Shown: in pieces, positions 1 to 7,795 of the stretch
How the letters are laid out: the number at the start of each line of letters is the position of its first letter
How positions within the stretch are numbered: the stretch's first letter is position 1
DNA from: an uncultured Paracoccaceae bacterium
GTDB lineage: Bacteria > Pseudomonadota > Alphaproteobacteria > Rhodobacterales > Rhodobacteraceae
Length of the DNA: 64,000 nucleotides
Assembly: GCA_913041145.1 (NCBI GenBank)
Contig: CAJWHE010000001.1
Coordinates: 62,001 to 126,000 of the forward strand
Direction: 5' to 3'
Program-made: the position numbers and the translations under genes
The notes under the pieces: generated by a model
Told to the model about the DNA's origin: nothing
The model's database searches: none
The model's input: only the letters and a program-made list of their open reading frames with translations

Positions 1-164
1 ATCTTCACGCACGATCTCTTACAATTCAACACCCAGTTACAGGGTTAGATTTAGTTTTTTCTGCACCGTTGCCAGAGCATATGTTAAAAACATGGAATTA
101 TTTTGGGTGGTCAGAGTCTGATGTGCCTTTCGACCCTTTTGATGTCAACGAAGAATGGCAATAA
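1..164 (+). CDS. RluA/RluC-family pseudouridine synthase, C-terminal fragment
   Basis: Partial gene running in from the left edge; the readable frame begins at base 3 and ends in TAA. The 53 visible residues begin LHARSLTIQHPVTG and continue through an SAPLPEHM segment to a Trp-rich end. This is the typical C-terminal tail of RluA-type rRNA pseudouridine synthases (LHA..L.F.HP.TG, then APLP..M). The catalytic Asp domain lies outside the window, so whether this is RluC, RluD or another paralogue cannot be settled. Its TAA overlaps the preferred start of the HAD gene by one base (TAATG), which suggests translational coupling. The order synthase, HAD, ATP12 chaperone is, as far as I know, common in Rhodobacterales. 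Confidence 0.8.
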   Translation, partial: LHARSLTIQHPVTGLDLVFSAPLPEHMLKTWNYFGWSESDVPFDPFDVNEEWQ

Positions 165-832
165 TGAAGTTAGTAGTGTTTGATGTTGATGGGACATTAG
201 TTGATAGTCAAGCACACATTTCTAAAGCGATGGGCTTGGCTTTTGAAAGGCAAGGCTTGCCCGTTCCGAAGAAAAGTCAGGTTAGGTCCATAATAGGCTT
301 ATCTCTTACTGAAGCTCTCCAAAAAATGGTGCCTGAAGGTTCTGAAATTCTTCATAAAAAGATAGTTGATTCGTACGTTGAGTGTTTTAGGTCTCTTCGG
401 GAAAGCTCAGGATATGAACCATCACCACTATTTCACGGTATTAGGGGACTTTTGGATAGATTGTTAGTTTCTGAAAAGTATTTATTGGGTATTGCGACAG
501 GAAAAGGGCGTAGGGGGTTAGACTATATTATAGAATCACATTCACTTGGCCACTACTTTTCGACTATACAAACAGCTGATAATCATCCTTCAAAACCTCA
601 CCCGTCAATGCTTTACTCGGCTCTTGATGAAACAGGGTTACTTTCTGAAAACGCTGTTATAATTGGTGATACTTCGTATGATATGGATATGGGAGAGGCG
701 GCTAATTTTAATAAAGTAGGTGTCTCATGGGGTTATCACAGTTCAGAAATTATGATACCAAAATCAGATTTTTATGTAAGTTTTTCTGATGAAATAGATG
801 GTATTCTGAAAAATATTTGGAGTGACATTTAA
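164..832 (+). CDS. HAD superfamily hydrolase, phosphoglycolate phosphatase-like
   Basis: Cytoplasmic HAD subfamily IA phosphatase of 222 residues. All four motifs are visible: FDVDGTLVDS at the N-terminus (nucleophile and acid/base Asp), ATGKG (motif II Thr), the Lys in SKPHP (motif III) and IGDTSYDMDMG (motif IV Mg-binding acids). A helical cap lies between motifs I and II. The substrate cannot be read from the sequence; Gph-like or nucleotide phosphatase activity is the family default. I chose the ATG at 164 because it overlaps the upstream stop and puts FDVDGTL close to the N-terminus, as usual in the family; an in-frame ATG at 155 would add three residues. The ATP12 gene follows after 2 bp, so the three genes look like one transcript. 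Confidence 0.85.
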   Translation: MKLVVFDVDGTLVDSQAHISKAMGLAFERQGLPVPKKSQVRSIIGLSLTEALQKMVPEGSEILHKKIVDSYVECFRSLRESSGYEPSPLFHGIRGLLDRLLVSEKYLLGIATGKGRRGLDYIIESHSLGHYFSTIQTADNHPSKPHPSMLYSALDETGLLSENAVIIGDTSYDMDMGEAANFNKVGVSWGYHSSEIMIPKSDFYVSFSDEIDGILKNIWSDI

Positions 833-834
833 AA

Positions 835-1545
835 ATGGTTGAATGGCCTAAAAAAAGATTTTGGGAGAAAGTATCAACTGTATGTATGGATGAGGCTGAT
901 CATTATAAAGTCTATTTAGATCAGAGACTATTGAACACGCCAAATAAGAAACCTTTGATTTTGCCAACTAAGGAGATGGCTAACCTTGTAGTTCTTGAGT
1001 GGAAAAGTCAGGGTGATAAAGTAGACCCATTAACGATGCCTTATACTCGCTCTGCCAATTCAGCTATAGATAAAGTCGCTCCACAAATTGAGGAAATAAG
1101 GAAATTAGTTACTGATTATGGAGATAGTGATCTCATTTGTTACAGAGCAGATAGGCCTATAGAGCTCGTGCGTCGCCAAGAAGAAATTTGGTCAAATCTT
1201 GTCTTATGGTCAGCATCAGAGTTGAATTCACCTCTTAACGTTTTTGAAGGCGTTGTGTATGCACCGCAGCCTGTTCAAAGTATTTTAGAGTTTGAGAAAC
1301 AAGTTTCTAACTTAAGTATTTTTCAGCTTTGTGCCCTTTATGATTTAGTAACAATATCTGGGTCGTTGGTAATTAGTCTTGCTGTAACCAAGAATTTTTT
1401 GGATCTAAATAATGCCTGGTCAGCTTGCCAAATAGACGAAGACTGGCAACAGCAAAACTGGGGTGTAGACGAAGTTGAGAGTGTAAGGACACTTAATAGA
1501 AAAACAGCCTTTTTTCACGCAGCAAGTTTTTACAAAGTTTCTTAA
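835..1545 (+). CDS. ATP12 family F1-ATPase assembly chaperone
   Basis: A 236-residue protein of the ATP12 family, the mitochondrial/alphaproteobacterial chaperone that binds the F1 alpha subunit during ATP synthase assembly. Supporting features are the N-terminal KRFWEKV segment, the LDQRLLNTPNKKPLILPT strand-loop region near residues 27-45, and EW..QG..VDP..MPYTRSANSAIDKV at about residues 60-87. These match the family signature in order and spacing, and the length is normal. Its clients would be made from the atpHAGDC operon found in this same window near 50.5-55.4 kb. It follows the HAD gene by 2 bp. No terminator is evident in the 226 bp before aapJ. Confidence 0.88.
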   Translation: MVEWPKKRFWEKVSTVCMDEADHYKVYLDQRLLNTPNKKPLILPTKEMANLVVLEWKSQGDKVDPLTMPYTRSANSAIDKVAPQIEEIRKLVTDYGDSDLICYRADRPIELVRRQEEIWSNLVLWSASELNSPLNVFEGVVYAPQPVQSILEFEKQVSNLSIFQLCALYDLVTISGSLVISLAVTKNFLDLNNAWSACQIDEDWQQQNWGVDEVESVRTLNRKTAFFHAASFYKVS

Positions 1546-1720
1546 TCAATTTCTACACGGATTAAGATTAAGAGAGAATGTGAAGGCTGGAGTTTGAATT
1601 TTATTTTATTGTCATCTTATCCCTTGATATTATTTCTTAATTTTCTTGACCTTTCAAATAAAACCTATATTTAGTTGGGCCTTGGTGGATGTATCTGCTT
1701 AAAATAAAAGTTGGCTCGGG

Positions 1721-1740
1721 AGGGCTAAATAATTAGCCCT
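1721..1740. promoter_or_regulatory. Perfect inverted repeat in the aapJ leader
   Basis: AGGGCTAA and TTAGCCCT form a perfect 8-bp inverted repeat around ATAA, about 30 bp upstream of the aapJ start and just ahead of its AGGAAGAG ribosome-binding site. It could be an operator or an mRNA hairpin in the 5' leader. No T-run follows, so it is not a standard terminator. A TTGACC box lies about 75 bp upstream of the repeat, but no well-spaced -10 could be assigned. Role unknown. Confidence 0.45.
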
Positions 1741-1771
1741 TCATGGGCATTAAATATAGGAAGAGACAATT

Positions 1772-2791
1772 ATGAAAAAATCACTATTTATGGGCGCTTT
1801 ACTGGCGTTAGGGATGGCTGCCACTACTTTAAGCGCTAGCACCTTAGAAGAAGTTAAAGCTCGAGGAATTCTTAACTGTGGAACTAGTACCGGTGTTGCA
1901 GGATTCTCATTGCCGGATGCTAACAACGTATATCAAGGGTTTGATGTAGCTGTTTGTCGTGCGGTAGCTGCAGCGGTTCTCGGTGATCCGATGGCTGTTG
2001 AATTTGTACCAACAACAGGTAAAACGCGTTTCACAGCGCTTGCTTCTGGTGAAGTTGATGTACTTTCAAGAACAACAACATGGACTTTTTCACGTGATGT
2101 TGATCTAAAACTAGATTTCCACGGTGTTAACTATTATGATGGTCAGGGCTTTATGGTTCCAAAATCTTTGGGTGTAACATCTGCAAAAGATTTAGATGGA
2201 GCAACAGTTTGTATCCAAGTAGGTACAACTACAGAGTTAAACCTTGCTGACTTCTTTAGAGTAAATGGTATAACTTATGAGCCAGTTCCAACTGAAAAAA
2301 GTTCAGAGTCTAGATCTCTTTACCAAGCAGAAGCTTGTGACGTCTATACTACAGATGCTTCAGGTCTAGCTTCTGCAAGATCTACTTTTGCAGACCCTGA
2401 TGCTCACATGATCTTACCAGAAATCGTTTCTAAAGAGCCACTCGGACCAGTTACTCGTCACGGTGACAACCAGTGGGGTGACATTGTTCGTTGGACTTTA
2501 AATGCTCTTATTTCAGCGGAAGAGCTTGGTATTACCAAAGCTAATGTAGCGGAAATGGCAGCGGCGCCAACAAACAACCCAGAAATTAATAGAATGATGG
2601 GTACTGAAGGTAATCTGGGCGAAATGCTTGGTCTAGATGCTGATTGGGCTGTTCGAGTTATCGCAGCTGAAGGAAACTATGGTGAAATCTTTGAAAACCA
2701 CCTGGGTCCAAATACTCAGATTGGTCTAGAGCGTGGTTTGAACGCTCAATGGACAGATGGTGGACTTCTTTATTCACCACCATTTAGATAA
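1772..2791 (+). CDS. aapJ: General L-amino acid ABC transporter, periplasmic binding protein
   Basis: Solute-binding component of the broad-specificity L-amino acid importer (Aap/Bzt type). The 339-residue product starts with a Sec signal peptide (MKK, hydrophobic core, Ala-Ser-rich cleavage region near residue 22). It continues with TLEEVKARGILNCGTSTG, typical of mature AapJ. The NVYQGFDVAVCRAVAAAVLGD segment and the 200-residue C-terminal lobe fit family 3 amino-acid binding proteins of the longer AapJ class. A clear SD (AGGAAGAG) precedes the ATG by about 8 bp. It is the first gene of aapJQMP. It is separated from the permeases by two stem-loops, which fits the usual excess of binding protein over membrane components. 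Confidence 0.93.
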   Translation: MKKSLFMGALLALGMAATTLSASTLEEVKARGILNCGTSTGVAGFSLPDANNVYQGFDVAVCRAVAAAVLGDPMAVEFVPTTGKTRFTALASGEVDVLSRTTTWTFSRDVDLKLDFHGVNYYDGQGFMVPKSLGVTSAKDLDGATVCIQVGTTTELNLADFFRVNGITYEPVPTEKSSESRSLYQAEACDVYTTDASGLASARSTFADPDAHMILPEIVSKEPLGPVTRHGDNQWGDIVRWTLNALISAEELGITKANVAEMAAAPTNNPEINRMMGTEGNLGEMLGLDADWAVRVIAAEGNYGEIFENHLGPNTQIGLERGLNAQWTDGGLLYSPPFR

Positions 2792-2805
2792 AAATTAGTT
2801 TATAG

Positions 2806-2834
2806 TTTAGGGCGCAGTTCTACTGCGCCCTAAA
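2806..2834 (+). terminator. Strong stem-loop after aapJ without a T-run
   Basis: A perfect 13-bp stem (TTTAGGGCGCAGT with its reverse complement ACTGCGCCCTAAA) closes a 3-nt loop 14 bp after the aapJ stop. There is no downstream T-tract, so it is more likely a 3'-end stabilising or partial attenuation structure than a complete intrinsic terminator. Such hairpins between binding-protein and permease genes are a known way to give unequal expression within one operon. Confidence 0.6.
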
Positions 2835-2854
2835 GTCAACTGAAGCTTTTAAAG

Positions 2855-2882
2855 TTTTGGCTAAGATAGCTATTAGCCAAAA
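2855..2882 (+). promoter_or_regulatory. Second stem-loop between aapJ and aapQ
   Basis: TTTTGGCTAA and TTAGCCAAAA make a perfect 10-bp stem around an 8-nt loop that itself contains the palindrome TAGCTA. It ends 40 bp before the aapQ start. Together with the stronger hairpin just upstream it fills most of the 131-bp spacer. A role in mRNA processing or differential expression is likely; an operator is the alternative. Confidence 0.45.
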
Positions 2883-2922
2883 GCTTAAAGGTTTGTACTA
2901 AAAGATTGGATAAAACTTACCA

Positions 2923-4182
2923 ATGGCTCAACATCAAGATTTTAAGAAGCCTACTTTTGAATTATCGATGCTTCTATACGATACAAGGTATAGATCAACT
3001 TCATTTCAAGTAATAGCTCTGATATTCTTTTTCAGTTTAGTGTGGTGGCTTGTAAATAATACCATGAGCAATCTGGCAATATCAGGTAAAGATATAGATT
3101 TCTCATTTTTAGTACATGAATCTAATTATGACATAAATCAAAGACTCCTTGAATATGATTCAAGATCCTCTCACGGACGTGCGGCTGTCTTAGGTGTTCT
3201 AAACACCTTAGTTTTATCTGCAATCGGGTGCATTACTGCTACAATTTTAGGAGTATTTGTTGGGATAGCACGGCTATCAAAAAATTGGATAGTTGCACGA
3301 ATAATGACTGTTCATATTGAGATTTTCAGAAATGTTCCCCTATTGTTGTGGATACTTCTGATAATGTCGATGGTGGCACATAGTTTTCCAGTACCTAAAC
3401 ATTTTAGGGGGGCAGACCCAATTGCTACGATGAAGCTATTTGATAGTGTAGCTTTAACTAACAGGGGCTTTTATATCCCTGAGCCACTATTCTCTAATGG
3501 TTTTGGCGACATGGGTTTTTTCTCAAACAGCTTCTATATAAGTATAGATTTGATAGTAATTTTAGCAATTTTTATTGGTAGTATTTGGGCCTCTGGAAAA
3601 ATAAAGGCACGGGCAAAACGCATTCAAGAAGAGACAGGGATTAGGCCAACGACGTGGTACCTGAGGTTAGGGGTAATCTTTATTCCGACTATCCTTTTAT
3701 TGGTATATTTGGGTTTTTACTTAGGATACCCTGAATTAAAAGGGTTTAACTTTAAGGGAGGAATTCATCTTAGGAACTCACTAATAGCTCTGTGGATTGC
3801 GCTGTCTCTTTATACGTCAGCATTCATTGCTGAAATTGTGAGATCAGGTATCTTGGCTGTCTCTAAAGGTCAGACAGAAGCTGCAGGGGCTCTCGGTATT
3901 AAACCTAATGTAATAATGGCTCTAGTAATTCTACCTCAGGCTTTAAAGGTTATTGTACCGCCACTTATCTCTAACTACTTAAATCTGACTAAAAACTCTT
4001 CACTAGCTATAGCAGTAGGTTATATGGACTTAACTGGTACTCTTATGGGGATAACGTTGAATCAAACAGGCCGTGAATTGGAAACACTTCTATTAGGGAT
4101 GTCAATATACCTAACTATCTCTCTTTTAATCTCAGCGGTGATAAATTGGTACAATCGTAGAAACGATATGGTGGAGAGATAG
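2923..4182 (+). CDS. aapQ: General L-amino acid ABC transporter, permease AapQ
   Basis: First inner-membrane permease of the Aap importer, 419 residues. There is a cytoplasmic N-terminal arm, an early membrane segment near residues 28-45, and a long periplasmic insert typical of AapQ/BztB. The C-terminal part carries the binding-protein-dependent transport fold, with the EAA-like loop SKGQTEAAGALGI. Segments around residues 90-110 and 205-225 and several in the C-terminal third are hydrophobic. It presumably pairs with AapM to form the channel. No good SD is visible before the ATG, which may reflect low initiation relative to aapJ. aapM starts 1 bp after its stop. Confidence 0.92.
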   Translation: MAQHQDFKKPTFELSMLLYDTRYRSTSFQVIALIFFFSLVWWLVNNTMSNLAISGKDIDFSFLVHESNYDINQRLLEYDSRSSHGRAAVLGVLNTLVLSAIGCITATILGVFVGIARLSKNWIVARIMTVHIEIFRNVPLLLWILLIMSMVAHSFPVPKHFRGADPIATMKLFDSVALTNRGFYIPEPLFSNGFGDMGFFSNSFYISIDLIVILAIFIGSIWASGKIKARAKRIQEETGIRPTTWYLRLGVIFIPTILLLVYLGFYLGYPELKGFNFKGGIHLRNSLIALWIALSLYTSAFIAEIVRSGILAVSKGQTEAAGALGIKPNVIMALVILPQALKVIVPPLISNYLNLTKNSSLAIAVGYMDLTGTLMGITLNQTGRELETLLLGMSIYLTISLLISAVINWYNRRNDMVER

Positions 4183-4183
4183 T

Positions 4184-5479
4184 ATGAGGAATGTGTCTTT
4201 TGTTAGATCTGAGATGTTGGCTGAACAAACACCACCCCTTACTTCTATTGGTGTTATTGGTTGGACAAGAGAAAATTTGTTTAATGGTTGGTTCAATAGT
4301 ATTTTAACCATCATATCATTATACATTGTGTATTCTTTTCTAAGTTTCCTTATTCCGTGGGTATTAACGCCTACATGGAAAGCAACGAGTTTAAACGAGT
4401 GTCGAGAGATAAACACAGCTCTAACCGGGCATCATAGTGGAGCCTGCTGGGGAGTAATAACTGAACGCTGGCCACAATTTATTTTTGGGTTTTATGATAG
4501 AAGCATTCTATGGAGACCCATACTTGTATTTGTATTATTTTTAGCAACAATAGCACCAATACTATTTGAAAGAGTTCCAAGGAAACTGTTTCTACTTGGT
4601 CCAGTATTCCCATTTCTGGCAGTTTGGCTTTTATGGGGTGGCTCCATCTGGTCGCCAATTTTCTCTTTTCTGGGATTAGTGCTTGGGTATTTAGTTTGGA
4701 GATCTTTAAAAGAAAGAGTGAACGCAGTCATTCTATTGCTTTCATCGATAGGTGTGCCGATTATATGGTGGATGTTTTTAACAGAACCGGCTTCTGGACT
4801 GTTAGCTGAAATGATCCCCTATGAAATTCAGGTTTTGCCTAGCAGGGATTTTGGCGGACTTTTACTGTCTTTGACGATAGGGTTAACGGCAATTTTTTGC
4901 TCCTTACCTATAGGCATATTCTTAGCTTTAGGTCGTCAGTCCGATCTATTGATTGTAAAAGTTCTTTGCGTATGGTTCATCGAATTCATACGGGGTGTTC
5001 CTTTAATTACCTTATTATTTGTTGCATCAACATTACTTAATATTTTTATGCCCCCAGGAACGAATTTCGATATCATCATGAGAGTAGTTATAATGGTCAC
5101 GCTCTTTTCTTCAGCTTATATGGCTGAAGTTGTACGTGGGGGTTTGGCCGGGTTGGACAGTGGACAATATGAGGCAGCAAATGCGCTCGGTTTTTCTTAT
5201 TGGAAAGCCCAAAGGTTAATCATTATGCCTCAGGCTTTAAAGATCTCAATACCTGGGATTGTATCAAATTTCATTGGTGTTTTAAAGGATACAACATTGG
5301 TGTCCGTGATAGGACTCTTTGATCCAATTGGCCTGACAACAGTTGTTCTTGCAGATATGCGTTGGAATGGTGTTTATTGGGAATTAAACGTGTTTGTAGC
5401 CCTATGCTTTTTTGTTTTTTGTTTCTCAATGTCCCGTTACTCAATGTATTTGGAGCGAAAGCTTCGTAAAGAAAATTAA
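4184..5479 (+). CDS. aapM: General L-amino acid ABC transporter, permease AapM
   Basis: Second permease of the Aap importer, 431 residues and highly hydrophobic. The typical features are an N-terminal membrane helix (about residues 40-60), a middle block of several helices, and a C-terminal HisM-like permease domain starting near residue 220. That domain holds the loop DSGQYEAANALGFSYWKAQ, the site that docks on the ATPase AapP. GGAGAG at the end of aapQ serves as its SD, so the two permease genes are probably translationally coupled. Length and order match aapJQMP of other alphaproteobacteria. Confidence 0.92.
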   Translation: MRNVSFVRSEMLAEQTPPLTSIGVIGWTRENLFNGWFNSILTIISLYIVYSFLSFLIPWVLTPTWKATSLNECREINTALTGHHSGACWGVITERWPQFIFGFYDRSILWRPILVFVLFLATIAPILFERVPRKLFLLGPVFPFLAVWLLWGGSIWSPIFSFLGLVLGYLVWRSLKERVNAVILLLSSIGVPIIWWMFLTEPASGLLAEMIPYEIQVLPSRDFGGLLLSLTIGLTAIFCSLPIGIFLALGRQSDLLIVKVLCVWFIEFIRGVPLITLLFVASTLLNIFMPPGTNFDIIMRVVIMVTLFSSAYMAEVVRGGLAGLDSGQYEAANALGFSYWKAQRLIIMPQALKISIPGIVSNFIGVLKDTTLVSVIGLFDPIGLTTVVLADMRWNGVYWELNVFVALCFFVFCFSMSRYSMYLERKLRKEN

Positions 5480-5491
5480 GGAGACCCATTA

Positions 5492-6280
5492 ATGGCAAAA
5501 CTATCGAAAGAAAAATTGGCTCGGGCAGAAATGCTATCATCTAATGAGGATGCTATTGCAATTTCAGAAATGAATAAATGGTTTGGGTCCTTTCATGTTT
5601 TACGTGATATTAATTTAAGTGTGAAACGTGGAGAAAGAATTGTAGTTGCAGGTCCATCTGGATCTGGAAAGTCTACTCTCATTAGGTGTGTAAACAGATT
5701 GGAAGAGCATCAATCTGGTAAAATCGTGGTTGATGGCACTGAATTAACCTCAGACTTAAAAAATATTGACAAGGTTAGATCAGAAGTTGGAATGGTTTTT
5801 CAGCATTTTAATCTCTTTCCTCATTTAACAATTCTTGAGAACTGTACTCTTGCACCTTTGTGGGTTCGAAAAACTCCAAAAAAAGAAGCTGATGAAATTG
5901 CAATGGGTTTCTTGGAGAAGGTTAAGATACCAGAGCAAGCAGATAAATATCCTGGGCAACTATCTGGTGGGCAGCAGCAGCGGGTAGCAATTGCTCGATC
6001 TTTATGCATGAGGCCTAGAATAATGCTTTTCGACGAACCTACCTCTGCACTTGACCCAGAAATGATCAAGGAAGTTTTAGATACTATGATTGAGTTGGCT
6101 GATGATGGAATGACCATGATCGTGGTGTCCCATGAAATGGGCTTTGCTCGACAGGTTGCTGATAGAGTTATTTTTATGGATGAAGGTCAAATAGTTGAAC
6201 AAAATGAACCAGAAGAGTTCTTTAATAATCCGCAATCAGAACGAACAAAACTATTCCTTAGTCAAATCTTAGGACATTAA
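5492..6280 (+). CDS. aapP: General L-amino acid ABC transporter, ATP-binding protein
   Basis: ATPase of the Aap importer, 262 residues. Walker [10 protein letters not shown] is at residues 54-62, the Q-loop in [11 protein letters not shown] near 101-111, the signature LSGGQQQR at 157-164, Walker [14 protein letters not shown] with D181/E182, and the H-loop in [19 protein letters not shown] immediately after the aapM stop provides a strong SD, 12 bp into the spacer. The N-terminal 20 residues precede the nucleotide-binding fold, as in other AapP proteins. It ends the operon and converges with the aldehyde dehydrogenase gene across 30 bp in which no terminator hairpin was found. Confidence 0.94.
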   Translation: MAKLSKEKLARAEMLSSNEDAIAISEMNKWFGSFHVLRDINLSVKRGERIVVAGPSGSGKSTLIRCVNRLEEHQSGKIVVDGTELTSDLKNIDKVRSEVGMVFQHFNLFPHLTILENCTLAPLWVRKTPKKEADEIAMGFLEKVKIPEQADKYPGQLSGGQQQRVAIARSLCMRPRIMLFDEPTSALDPEMIKEVLDTMIELADDGMTMIVVSHEMGFARQVADRVIFMDEGQIVEQNEPEEFFNNPQSERTKLFLSQILGH

Positions 6281-6310
6281 ACTAGGATCTGAAGCGTATT
6301 TTTATCAAAG

Positions 6311-7756
6311 TTAACCGTGAAATGCGGCTATAGTTTTTAGGGTAGAAAAGCCGTAAAGAGCTTCAAATCCTTTTTCTCGACCATGACCAGACTTTCCTAT
6401 ACCACCAAAAGGTAATTCAACGCCTCCACCAGCTCCATAATTATTAATAAAAACTTGCCCACATTTTAATTTTTTAGCCATCCGCATCTGTCTTGCTCCA
6501 TCGTTAGTCCAAATAGATGCTACTAGACCGAATGAGGTGCTATTGGCGATATGAATGGCCTCCTCCTCAGTATCAAAAGGTATTAGCACTTGTACGGGTC
6601 CAAAAATCTCTTCCTGTGCTAATTTATGATTATAAGGGACATCTTCAAATAAAGTTGGTTGAATATAAAAACCTGTTTCTGGCGCATTCTGGGAAATACT
6701 TCCCTTGGCAACAACCTTAAGATTTTTACCTACTTCTAGAAAATTCAAAACTATTTCTTTTTGACGATTAGAGATTAATGGTCCTAGGTCTAAATCTTCA
6801 GTGGCTGGCCCTACACGAAGCGCGCGATATTTCTCACCCATTAGATCTTTTACTTTATTAAAAACACTTTTTTGTATTAATATTCTGGAGGCCGCAGAGC
6901 ATGTTTGGCCAGCATTTTGAATTCCTGAGTTAACTAAGTAAGGAAGAGCTGCCTCTACGTCCGCATCATCAAAAACAATTTGTGGCGACTTTCCGCCAAG
7001 CTCCAAGGTGACAGGAACAACATTTTTAGCAGCTGCTGCTTGGATTTTTATTCCAACGGCCTCAGAGCCTGTGAATGAAATATGATGAATACCAGGGTGA
7101 CACGCTAAGGAGGCACCTGCCTCAAGCCCTAGACCGGGAACAACGTTTAGTGCACCATTTGGTAAACCAGCTCGTCTCGCTATGTCTGCAAAGGCCAATG
7201 CAGATAGGCAGGCCTCTTCTGCTGGTTTAAGGACAGTTGTATTTCCCATGGCTAGAGCGGCCCCTATTGAACGACCTATGATTTGCATCGGGTAGTTCCA
7301 AGGTACGATATGACCCGTTACCCCATGTGGCTCACGTAAGGTGTAAACGGTATAACCTTTTAAGTAAGGGATTGTTTCTCCGTGTATCTTATCTGCGGCC
7401 CCACCATAAAACTCTAGATAACGAGCTAGAGCTATCGCATCACCGCGTGCTTGTGCGAGAGGTTTTCCTACATCGTTTGCTTCTAGCTCCGCTAGTAGGT
7501 CAACCTCATTTAAAACCATTTGGCTCATTTTTAAAAGAACTCGGCCTCTTTCTAAAGCACTTGAATTAACCCAATCACTATTTTGTGCAGCTATAATCGC
7601 GTGATCTATGTCTTCACTGGAGCCACGCGATATTTTGCATAAAATTTCTCCATTCGAAGGGTTAACTAGTTCGATGAACCTCCCTTTATGAGGTTGGATC
7701 CACTTTCCATTTATAAAACAAAGAGAGGGATTAAAAGAGAGTTTATTTATGTCCAC
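6311..7756 (-). CDS. Aldehyde dehydrogenase family protein
   Basis: NAD(P)-dependent aldehyde dehydrogenase of 481 residues, oxidising an aldehyde to the acid. Key residues are in place: VPWNYP at 151-156 and the coenzyme loop SFTGSEAVG around 228-235. The general base E252 is in LELGGKSPQ, the nucleophile C286 is in GQTCSA, and EEIFGPV is near the C-terminus. The sequence belongs to the broad betaine-aldehyde/gamma-aminobutyraldehyde dehydrogenase group; the exact substrate is not readable. The start is GTG (codon GTG-GAC-ATA) with a GGA-containing SD about 10 bp upstream; no ATG lies nearby. It lies 39 bp downstream of the M20 amidohydrolase gene, so the two are probably co-transcribed and may act in sequence on an amino-acid-derived substrate. 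Confidence 0.88.
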   Translation of the reverse strand: MDINKLSFNPSLCFINGKWIQPHKGRFIELVNPSNGEILCKISRGSSEDIDHAIIAAQNSDWVNSSALERGRVLLKMSQMVLNEVDLLAELEANDVGKPLAQARGDAIALARYLEFYGGAADKIHGETIPYLKGYTVYTLREPHGVTGHIVPWNYPMQIIGRSIGAALAMGNTTVLKPAEEACLSALAFADIARRAGLPNGALNVVPGLGLEAGASLACHPGIHHISFTGSEAVGIKIQAAAAKNVVPVTLELGGKSPQIVFDDADVEAALPYLVNSGIQNAGQTCSAASRILIQKSVFNKVKDLMGEKYRALRVGPATEDLDLGPLISNRQKEIVLNFLEVGKNLKVVAKGSISQNAPETGFYIQPTLFEDVPYNHKLAQEEIFGPVQVLIPFDTEEEAIHIANSTSFGLVASIWTNDGARQMRMAKKLKCGQVFINNYGAGGGVELPFGGIGKSGHGREKGFEALYGFSTLKTIAAFHG

Positions 7757-7795
7757 AGCTTTTCCAGTATATTTTTTTTAAATTTTAAATAGTTT

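Noticed and set aside
6281-6310. Terminator between convergent aapP and the aldehyde dehydrogenase gene
   Set aside because: No inverted repeat followed by a T-run could be found in the 30-bp spacer.
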